Assembly (NCBI RefSeq): GCF_001907195.1
Contig: NZ_LVWA01000010.1
Span: 310,001 to 374,000, forward strand
DNA length: 64,000 nt
Source: Pontibacter flavimaris
GTDB taxonomy: Bacteria; Bacteroidota; Bacteroidia; Cytophagales; Hymenobacteraceae
Direction of reading: 5' to 3'
The position numbers were made by a program, and so were the translations under genes. This document shows positions 35,800 to 41,630 of the stretch, one piece after another; position 1 is the first letter of the stretch; every line of letters begins with the position of its first letter. Below the pieces are notes generated by a model, which saw only the letters and a program-made list of their open reading frames with translations, searched no databases and had not been told where the DNA came from.

Positions 35800-36017
35800 T
35801 TCCGGGTCCAACTACCCCTGGTTTCACCCCTCCCCAGCCCTCCCCTAAAAACAGGGGAGGGAGCCTGTAATTACTTTTGCCAAAGTATAAGTTTTGTAGC
35901 TGCTGTCCTCGCGCGGACAGGTCGCGACCTGTCCCTACAAAGTGTAAACCCACCCCTAGTCCCTCCCGAGAGGGGATTTTTCAGCAGACGATTACATCCC
36001 CTTACCCCCTTCAAAGG
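35800..36017. repeat. Left part of a dispersed-repeat array
   Basis: Contains, in order: the hairpin CCCTCCCCT-loop-AGGGGAGGG (35838-35861), an AAGTATAAG site, a 20-bp perfect palindrome GGACAGGTCGCGACCTGTCC (35915-35934) followed by CTACAAAGT, a CCCACCCCTAGTCCCTCC block, and CCCCCTTCAAAGG where the transposon inserted. The same units in the same order occur at 57714-57880. Confidence 0.8.
36010..36017. repeat. Left target site duplication of the IS1595-type transposon
   Basis: TTCAAAGG, repeated at 40072-40079. Eight bp is the usual duplication length for IS1595. Confidence 0.75.
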
Positions 36018-36043
36018 GGGACTATATACCAGTTGGGACAAAA
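36018..36043 (+). repeat. Left terminal inverted repeat of the transposon
   Basis: Begins GGGACTATATACC. It matches the right end apart from a 2-bp indel near the tip. Confidence 0.8.
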
Positions 36044-36134
36044 TAAGCAGAGAAAAGCTGAAACTTTATTTCATTAAATTAGGTATATGATGGGACAAGA
36101 CGAATCTTTACTTTGTTCTTTATCAGCAACCTAA

Positions 36135-37067
36135 ATGAAAAGCCAGTTCAATTCTCTACTTCAACTTCTAGACTTCTTCAATGATGAGGAAACTTGTAAG
36201 GCTTTTCTAGGCCAGCAGCGTTGGGGCGATACTCCCTCTTGCCCTCATTGTGGTTGCACCAAAGCCTATGTAACAAACAGGGGCTTCAAATGCTCTGAAA
36301 AGACTTGCTACAAGAAGTTTACCGTAACCACAGGTACAATCTTTGAAAACACTAAGATTAAGTTGAGAACTTGGTTCGCTGCAATGTATTTGGTTACTGC
36401 ACACAAGAAGGGCATCAGCTCTTTACAGTTGTCACGTGACTTGAACATCACGCAGAAGACAGCGTGGTTTGTGTTGCACAGGATCAGAGAGATGCTGCGA
36501 GAGAAGGCCCCACAGATGTTAGAAGGCACAGTAGAGTGTGATGAAACGTATGTTGGTGGCAAGGCCGAGAACAAGCACAAGAAGGTAAGAAAGGAGCTAA
36601 GGGAGAAAGGGACGGGATACGTGAATAAAACCCCTGTTTTTGGTTTGCTTCAAAGAGAAGGCAATGTGCATACCTTCGTAATGAGCAAAGAAGATGGTGC
36701 TACACTGAAGCCTATCCTACGGGAGAAGGTAAGCGCAAGCGCAATGGTAGTAACCGATGGGTTCGGAGCCTATGGTGACCTTCATAAAGAGTTTAAGGCG
36801 CATGAGATTATAAACCATGCACAGGATGAATATGTAAGAGGGGAATTCCACACTAACAGTATAGAGGGATTCTGGAGCCAATTAGAGAGAGGCATCTACG
36901 GCATATACCACAACGTAAGCCCTAAGCACTTGCACAGGTACTGCCACGAATTCGGGTATCGTTATAACAACAGGAAGGTAACGGATTGTGCTAGATTCCA
37001 TGATGCGGTTAACAAAGTAGGTAATACAAGACTTACTTATAAGGCTCTTATAGCAAATAATAAATAA
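36135..37067 (+). CDS. IS1595-family transposase (ISXO2-like DDE domain)
   Basis: 310 residues and full length. An N-terminal zinc ribbon (C36, C39, C53, C58 in SCPHCG ... KCSEKTC) is followed by a helix-turn-helix (ISSLQLSRDLNITQKTAWF) and the ISXO2-like catalytic domain with D136 (VECDETYVGG), D208 (VVTDGFGAYG), and the N241/E244 region (HTNSIEGFWSQLERGIYGIYH). The protein looks intact, so the element could still move. AT-rich codon use unlike the flanking genes supports recent acquisition. Confidence 0.92.
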   Translation: MKSQFNSLLQLLDFFNDEETCKAFLGQQRWGDTPSCPHCGCTKAYVTNRGFKCSEKTCYKKFTVTTGTIFENTKIKLRTWFAAMYLVTAHKKGISSLQLSRDLNITQKTAWFVLHRIREMLREKAPQMLEGTVECDETYVGGKAENKHKKVRKELREKGTGYVNKTPVFGLLQREGNVHTFVMSKEDGATLKPILREKVSASAMVVTDGFGAYGDLHKEFKAHEIINHAQDEYVRGEFHTNSIEGFWSQLERGIYGIYHNVSPKHLHRYCHEFGYRYNNRKVTDCARFHDAVNKVGNTRLTYKALIANNK

Positions 37068-37095
37068 ATCCTTATATTTACATCGAAAACAGGGA

Positions 37096-37120
37096 AGGCT
37101 ACCTGTCAAACAGGTAGCCT
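37096..37120 (+). terminator. Hairpin after the IS1595 transposase
   Basis: AGGCTACCTG pairs with CAGGTAGCCT across a 5-base loop, 29 bp past the stop. It lacks a strong T run (AATTAAAT follows), so it may slow rather than fully end transcription. Confidence 0.55.
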
Positions 37121-37330
37121 AATTAAATGGGTGTTCAACCAAAACCTGTACTAACAAAGGTGACGCTGCGATTTTTAACAAACAGTTAATGAGACTATTG
37201 TTAATATTCGCGACTCTAATGTGGCCTGCACTATATAAAGGATTTTATCCGGATGCACACGCCAGTTTGTTAGTAAACACTTTAGATTAGCTCGTACTAA
37301 CCTAAAGTAAAAGTGAGAGGCGGTTTAGCT

Positions 37331-37365
37331 ATGGGCACTAAACCCTTTGAAAGTAAAGCAACGGC
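37331..37365 (+). pseudogene. Possible small open frame interrupted by IS256 (5' part)
   Basis: If IS256 and one copy of its duplication are removed, the ATG at 37331 reads in frame across the joint (MGTKPFESKATAKVLEAKAA) for 49 codons, through 38763 onward. The frame overlaps the terminator at 38836, which argues against a real protein. Reported with low confidence. Confidence 0.2.
37358..37365. repeat. Left target site duplication of the IS256 element
   Basis: GCAACGGC, repeated at 38755-38762. Confidence 0.8.
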
Positions 37366-38754
37366 GAGGCTGTAAAACAAACTGTGTCAAAGGATTAGGA
37401 GTATTACCTTTAACACAGTCAACATGGAAGAGAAAAACGAGCTGGATCTAGACAAGATCAAGCGCCAGTTCCTGGAGGAGTTCCGGAGCGGCAAACCCAC
37501 CTTCGGCAAAGACGGCGCCTTAGGCCCGTTGTTGAAGCACTTCTTAGAGGCCGCCCTGGACGCGGAGATGGACCTGCACCTGTCGCAAGAGCAGCGAGGG
37601 CAAGGCAACCGCCGCAACGGCAAAGTCAGCAAACAGGTCCGCACCTCAGACGGCACCATTGAGGTGGCCTCGTCCCGCGACCGCTCGGCCAGCTTCGAGC
37701 CGCAGATCATCAAAAAAAGGGAGACGGTGCTGGCCGAGAACCTCGAGCCACGCATTCTGAGCATGTACGGCTTAGGGATGAGCCTCAGGGACATTTCGGC
37801 TCATCTCAAGGACATGTACGATATGGACATTTCCCACGACACGCTCGCCGCGCTCACCGAGAAGATAGTGCCCCAGGTAAAGGAATGGCAGGCCCGGCCG
37901 CTGGATAGGCTCTACTGCATCGTCTGGCTGGACGCCATGCATTACAAGGTGCGGCAGGAAGGACGCACCGTCTCCAAGGCCGTCTACAACATCCTGGGCA
38001 TTGACCGCCACGGTCACAAAGAGTTGCTGGGCGTGTACGTCTCCGAAAGCGAGGGAGCCACTTTCTGGCTCTCCGTGCTCACCGACCTGCAGCAGCGGGG
38101 CGTTGCCGACATGCTCATCGCCTGCATCGATAACCTCAAGGGCTTTGCCGAAGCCATCGCCAGTGTCTTCCCTCAGGCTGAAGTACAGAGCTGCATTGTC
38201 CACCAGATCCGCAATAGCCTCAAGTACGTGGGCTCAAAGGACCAGAAGGAGTTCCTGCGCGACCTCAAGCCCGTGTACCGGGCAGAGACCAAGGAGCTGG
38301 CTGAGCTGAGGCTACTGGAATTGGAGGAGAAGTGGGGCAGAAAGTACCCCAAGGTGCTCGAGAGCTGGCAACGGAACTGGGACAAACTCTCCACGTACTT
38401 TAAGTTTACAGAACCGATCAGAAAGCTGATCTATACCACCAACACCATCGAAGGCTTTCACCGCCAGGTGCGCAAGGTGACCAAGACCAAGGGAGCTTTC
38501 CCATCAGATATGGCCCTGCTGAAGCTGATCTACTTATCGCACCAGAACATCAGCAAAAAGTGGGTGATGCCACTTGCCAACTGGAGCCAGACGGCCCAGC
38601 AGCTCTCGATCTGGTTTGGGGACAGGATGCAGCTGGACTTGAAGTGAGAAGCACCTGGAAAAGTGTGGCCCTGTTGCTGTAAGGATTCACACCAGTACAC
38701 CAACAGGGCCAGTAAATGGGAAGAAGGAAATGACACAGTTTAAATTACACTCCC
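37366..38754 (+). mobile_element. IS256-family insertion sequence nested in the transposon
   Basis: A 1389-bp element. Inner terminal repeats TGTAAAACAAACTGTGTCA (37371-37389) and, from the right inward, TGTAATTTAAACTGTGTCA (38749 back to 38731) match at 16 of 19 positions. The 8-bp duplication GCAACGGC flanks it. GC-rich, unlike the AT-rich transposon around it, so it arrived separately and later. Confidence 0.9.
37424..38647 (+). CDS. IS256-family (mutator-type) transposase
   Basis: 407 residues and intact. It has the family's N-terminal part (LGPLLKHFLEAALDAEMDLHL, then RRNGKVSKQVRT), and the catalytic triad D170 (IVWLDAMHYKVR), D236 (ACIDNLKGF), and E343 (NTIEGFHRQVRK). The DDE enzyme moves the element by a copy-out mechanism. 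Apparently functional. Confidence 0.95.
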   Translation: MEEKNELDLDKIKRQFLEEFRSGKPTFGKDGALGPLLKHFLEAALDAEMDLHLSQEQRGQGNRRNGKVSKQVRTSDGTIEVASSRDRSASFEPQIIKKRETVLAENLEPRILSMYGLGMSLRDISAHLKDMYDMDISHDTLAALTEKIVPQVKEWQARPLDRLYCIVWLDAMHYKVRQEGRTVSKAVYNILGIDRHGHKELLGVYVSESEGATFWLSVLTDLQQRGVADMLIACIDNLKGFAEAIASVFPQAEVQSCIVHQIRNSLKYVGSKDQKEFLRDLKPVYRAETKELAELRLLELEEKWGRKYPKVLESWQRNWDKLSTYFKFTEPIRKLIYTTNTIEGFHRQVRKVTKTKGAFPSDMALLKLIYLSHQNISKKWVMPLANWSQTAQQLSIWFGDRMQLDLK

Positions 38755-38762
38755 GCAACGGC
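38755..38762. repeat. Right target site duplication of the IS256 element
   Basis: GCAACGGC, identical to 37358-37365. Confidence 0.8.
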
Positions 38763-38835
38763 TAAGGTTTTGGAAGCTAAAGCCGCTCCACAGTTTACCT
38801 ATTCAAAGGCCTCTCTGGTAACATTATTTATTCTT
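38763..38835 (+). other. Structured non-coding passenger sequence, part 2
   Basis: Continuation of 37121-37365 after the IS256. The CGGCT ... AGCCG pairing spans the joint (38759-38787). It runs into the terminator at 38836. Confidence 0.4.
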
Positions 38836-38860
38836 AGGGTAGCGCTGCTACCCTTTTTTT
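38836..38860 (+). terminator. Plus-strand terminator inside the transposon
   Basis: GGGTAGC-GCT-GCTACCC followed by T7. The T run lies only on the plus-strand side, so it ends a rightward transcript, although the nearest flanking complete gene (38859-39443) is on the minus strand. Confidence 0.75.
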
Positions 38861-39443
38861 ATTCTGAACCCCTGTGATTTTCATCTATTAGTTCTCCATC
38901 TTCGTCGAACCATTCTTTGAGTCCAGTATAGTATTCTGCTCCGTCATAAGGTCTATATCTGTCAAATATCACTCCCTTAGATATTTTCGCGCTTATAGAG
39001 CCTGATACACTACTCATGGGATCAGCGACTTTAGTAAGGCTTGTGTCAAAGAGGCTAAGTTGGTCAACGATCTCTCTTGATGTAAGGCACCTCCCATTGC
39101 TAGCAATCACATATTTGATTTTCATAGACCAGGACCAGGTCTGCTTGTAATCCTTGATAGCAGCAGAATGTTCGGGATTGTCTGTGAAAACCGAGGCCTG
39201 CGAGGGAGCAGGCACATAAATAGGCTTTGCTATAGGCGCATGATTTGATTCAACATAATTTGATTCACCAGAAGGAGAAGTTAGCTGCCTTAGTAAATCC
39301 CTGTAATTATTCGCTTGTGATTCTAACTCATTGAGCTTGCCTCTGTAGTAGCTCACAAGCTCATTGCGTTGGGATTCATTCAGCTTTACTATCAATGCGT
39401 CTTCCATTGTTTTCGGTTTGGAATTAAGGATAAATTTACGCAT
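38859..39443 (-). CDS. Passenger protein with coiled coil and putative winged helix
   Basis: 194 residues. Residues 15-55 form a Gln/Glu/Leu-rich coiled coil (NELVSYYRGKLNELESQANN); a linker rich in Pro/Ala follows; residues about 103-175 look like a winged helix (WSMKIKYVIASNGRCLTSRE, then SGSISAKISKGVIFDRYRP). The C-terminus is acidic (EWFDEDGELIDENH). The fold guess is from pattern only. Being inside the transposon, it could regulate transposition, bind the ends, or serve the host cell. AT-rich. Confidence 0.6.
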   Translation of the reverse strand: MRKFILNSKPKTMEDALIVKLNESQRNELVSYYRGKLNELESQANNYRDLLRQLTSPSGESNYVESNHAPIAKPIYVPAPSQASVFTDNPEHSAAIKDYKQTWSWSMKIKYVIASNGRCLTSREIVDQLSLFDTSLTKVADPMSSVSGSISAKISKGVIFDRYRPYDGAEYYTGLKEWFDEDGELIDENHRGSE

Positions 39444-39855
39444 CTTTGTATTAATAAAGGGATAGGCACAAGGATGCCACCTTTGTAATGCAAAGATTAA
39501 ATTCTTATGAAGAGAAGCCCTAGATTTAGACAGTCGGGGCTTTTCTTTTTTCTATATATCAAAGGTATGTAAAGCTTTGCAATTAAGCAAGACTCTCTAG
39601 GGCGGGAGATGATATTTTATTCTAGAGGGTAAAGAACACACTAGGGCGCCTATGTTGTTTACTTAGTAGGAATATATTACAATTAGCTATCAGTCAATCC
39701 ATTACCCCTTACGCCCTCTTTGTAGGCTATTTATTTTAGTCTATTATATATGAGTTCCCTTATAATAAAAATATTTGAAAAAAATTTTCCATTGTTGCGT
39801 ATTACGTATTAATTGAGCAATTTAATTTGATTGCAGAAGATTGCACCTTTTCACT
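39444..39855. other. 412-bp non-coding part of the transposon
   Basis: AT-rich. It carries a plus-strand terminator (39510-39555, listed) and must contain promoters for the divergent genes on both sides. No further gene is seen. Confidence 0.5.
39510..39555 (+). terminator. Plus-strand terminator upstream of the winged-helix gene
   Basis: AAGAGAAGCCC pairs with GGGCTTTTCTT (one G-T pair) and is followed by TTTTTTCT. It lies only about 65 bp beyond the start codon of the minus-strand gene, so it would end a short rightward transcript overlapping that gene's leader. Confidence 0.55.
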
Positions 39856-40002
39856 ATGGCTAAGAAGAAAGAACCAAAAAAACGTCCAGAGAAGTATGAG
39901 CAGAAGCTTCATGTAAAAGGCACGTTTGAAGACTTGTTAAAAGTTTCAGTGTCCGATAAGAAGGACAAGCCTAAAGATACGGGCAAGGAAGAGAAGAAAT
40001 AA
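39856..40002 (+). CDS. Small Lys-rich basic passenger protein, 48 residues
   Basis: Starts MAKKKEPKKRPEKYEQK and continues with a short hydrophobic-polar core, VKGTFEDLLKVSVSDKK, ending in GKEEKK. It has its own hairpin terminator 5 bp after the stop, which supports a real gene. I recall similar tiny Lys-rich proteins with a (K/N)GTF-(E/D)DLLK-type core in Bacteroidota genomes but cannot verify it. Nucleic-acid binding is possible from charge alone. Confidence 0.6.
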   Translation: MAKKKEPKKRPEKYEQKLHVKGTFEDLLKVSVSDKKDKPKDTGKEEKK

Positions 40003-40006
40003 AAAA

Positions 40007-40028
40007 AAAGGAGGCTCCCCGCCTCTTT
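40007..40028 (+). terminator. Terminator after the small basic gene
   Basis: GAGGC-TCCCC-GCCTC with AAAAG / TTT arms, directly after the stop codon. Confidence 0.65.
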
Positions 40029-40044
40029 AAAAATCAACACACGC

Positions 40045-40071
40045 TTTGTCCCAACTGGTATATAGTTGCCC
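40045..40071 (-). repeat. Right terminal inverted repeat of the transposon
   Basis: TTTGTCCCAACTGGTATATA followed by GTTGCCC; the inverse of the left end. Confidence 0.8.
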
Positions 40072-40079
40072 TTCAAAGG
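40072..40079. repeat. Right target site duplication of the transposon
   Basis: TTCAAAGG, identical to 36010-36017. Confidence 0.75.
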
Positions 40080-40560
40080 GGGACTTTGGTTCAAACTGCA
40101 TAGTAAGTGGCTATTGAATCTGATCCCAGCCTTTGGGTTGAGCGCCTATGCGAGTTTTTCCGGTGACGAGCGCGAGCGAGGCAGCCCGAGGCACGAGGGC
40201 AGGAAAAGCTCCCAGCGCGATGCCCGAAGGCGAGCCCTCTCGGCCTGGAGGGCACCAATGTCGGAAATGAAACGAGACGCCTGTAAGACTGAGGGTGAAC
40301 GGCAGCTAGTAAGTATAGCTTGGTTCAAGTGGAGGGAAGCGGTGGCAACGAAGCATAGCCAGGGTATAAGTATGGCTTTTCAAGCCACTTGGGTTGCAAA
40401 CCCAACATCATAGTAGGCACGAGTTGCAAACTCGCGCCAGCGGGGGTCTTGCGCCATTAAATAAGGAGGCACAAGCGGACGCTTGCGCCAGCATAGGGTA
40501 TACCAGAAGCAAGTATAAAAGTATAACTTGTATCAACAGAAAGTATAACAGCGCTTAAAA
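40080..40560. repeat. Right part of the dispersed-repeat array, with REP-like hairpins
   Basis: 40108-40370 resembles 58010-58260 (shared strings include ATCTGATCCCAG, TTGGGTTGAGCGCC, GCGCGATGCCCGAAGGCGAG and AAGTATAGCTTG). Then come three small palindromes: TTGGGTTGCAAACCCAA (40389-40405), GGC(A)CGAGTTGCAAACTCG(C)GCC (40116-40138 plus 300, that is 40416-40438), and GGCACAAGCGGACGCTTGCGCC (40468-40489). The end holds several AAGTATA motifs. No gene. Confidence 0.7.
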
Positions 40561-40619
40561 GTATGGTTCTGTTAAAGAATAAGCGTGACAGCTATAACAT
40601 CACTAACCGGTGAAAATAC

Positions 40620-40651
40620 AACTGTCCGGCAAGTATACTTGCCGGACAGTT
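40620..40651. repeat. 32-bp perfect palindrome with AAGTATACTT centre
   Basis: AACTGTCCGGCAAGTA followed by its exact reverse complement. It has no loop and is followed by TCACC rather than a T run, but lies 23 bp past the stop of the 40674 gene and may end that transcript. Confidence 0.7.
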
Positions 40652-40673
40652 CACCAAAATCATACTTTCTGCC

Positions 40674-41030
40674 TCACAAATTAATCCACTCCCAGGCAAG
40701 CTGGCGCTGGGTGAAATCAAAATACTTCACATCGGCACTGGTAAAAGGCTTGGCCATGATGGTCAGCCAGTCTATCCATTTCTTATCCCCCACCAAAGCC
40801 ACCTTACTGAAGTTTGAGGCGTGCTTAATGTCGAATTTGATGTCCTCCCACAGCGCCCGCAGCGAGATATCCGCCACGTCCTGCACCTCGGCGTACACCC
40901 TGATCTTGCCGTGCTGCTTAATGCGCTCCTGCAGCAGCGGCAGCATCACGTCGTAGTCGCTGCGGCTCACGTCGCCTGAGATCCGGAAAGCGACCAGATC
41001 GTCCTTAGATTGTTCGAGAAGCTGTAGCAT
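40674..41030 (-). CDS. STAS/SpoIIAA-like protein
   Basis: 118 residues starting MLQLLEQSKDDLVAFRISGD. The strand-helix pattern and segments GDVSRSDYDVMLPLLQERI and KIRVYAEVQDVADISLRALW match the SpoIIAA-like (STAS/SEC14-type) family of about 120 residues; DKKWIDWLTIMAKPFTSADV then KYFDF is typical near the end. These proteins may bind small lipophilic ligands, but the role is unknown. The frame is open to 41066, but MLQLLEQ at 41030 is the family start. Confidence 0.75.
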   Translation of the reverse strand: MLQLLEQSKDDLVAFRISGDVSRSDYDVMLPLLQERIKQHGKIRVYAEVQDVADISLRALWEDIKFDIKHASNFSKVALVGDKKWIDWLTIMAKPFTSADVKYFDFTQRQLAWEWINL

Positions 41031-41090
41031 GGCAAAGGAGGTTTTATACTTCTGCCTTACGCGCAAGAGGTGCGTTTCGTTCTTTAACTG

Positions 41091-41501
41091 TTACTGCTCC
41101 AGTTGTTTGAGCTCCGTTAGCAGCACCTCGTTGGTTGTCTTGGTGGTGCCATCGGTAAAGCGGATAAGGTAATCCTTGCCCGAGAGGCCGGAGCGGGAGG
41201 CGAGCTCCTCCACAAAGCCCTCGGCAGTTTTTATACTATCCCGGTGTTTCTCCCACTTCGACTCCAGGTGCTCGGCTGCCTGGCGGCAGGTATGCTCGCT
41301 ACCGTTGCGGATAAAAGTGGCGCCTTCCATTTTAGCGATCCGCTGTATCAGGTACTCCACTTTCTCGTCCTCGGTAAGTTTGGGAGCGCTGGACTCCGAA
41401 GTGACTGCGGTGGCAGCCTGCGCTGAGGCGGTGTGAGGGGAGGCAACTCCGAGACAAAGTATAAACCCTAGCAGCACGTATGCCTTCGTCTTTGATTTCA
41501 T
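41091..41501 (-). CDS. DUF5329-family periplasmic protein
   Basis: 136 residues with a signal peptide (YVLLGFILCLGVASPHTASA) and the family core VEYLIQRIAKMEGATFIRNG, then EHTCRQAAEHLESKW and FVEELASRSGLSGKDYLIRF. The function of DUF5329 is unknown. It lies 60 bp upstream of the STAS-like gene on the same strand. Confidence 0.8.
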   Translation of the reverse strand: MKSKTKAYVLLGFILCLGVASPHTASAQAATAVTSESSAPKLTEDEKVEYLIQRIAKMEGATFIRNGSEHTCRQAAEHLESKWEKHRDSIKTAEGFVEELASRSGLSGKDYLIRFTDGTTKTTNEVLLTELKQLEQ

Positions 41502-41630
41502 ATTAAATTTATGATTATAGCGTTATTATTAGCATCTTTAATGCACTTAAGTTCAACCTTTAGCGTTTAGTGGTCTCAGCCGGGCCGGTACGGTACAAGC
41601 CACAGCCCTCATGACGCAGCAACGTAATTT

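Larger units (their letters stand above)
37121..37365 (+). other. Structured non-coding passenger sequence, part 1 (split by IS256)
   Basis: No long frame. A strong hairpin at 37279-37308 (ACTTTAGATTAG / CTAACCTAAAGT, 11 of 12 pairs, 6-base loop) and a second GGTTTAG / CTAAACC (37322-37344) stand next to the IS256 insertion point. The continuation lies at 38763-38860 and ends in a plus-strand terminator, so a transcript is expected. Whether it is an RNA gene, a leader or decayed sequence is open. Confidence 0.45.
36018..40071. mobile_element. IS1595-type transposon with passenger genes, carrying a nested IS256 element
   Basis: A 4054-bp unit. The left end GGG-ACTATATACCAGTTGGGACA and the right end read inward as GGGCA-ACTATATACC and so on share 22 identical bases (ACTATATACCAGTTGGGACA plus AA). 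An 8-bp duplication flanks it. It holds an IS1595 transposase, a structured non-coding stretch interrupted by IS256, a putative winged-helix gene on the minus strand and a small basic-protein gene on the plus strand. IS1595 is a family in which passenger genes are known. The cargo is AT-rich against a GC-rich host. Confidence 0.85.

Noticed and set aside
35800..36017. Possible CRISPR array from the repeated units
   Set aside because: Units differ from each other, spacing is irregular, and no cas genes are present.
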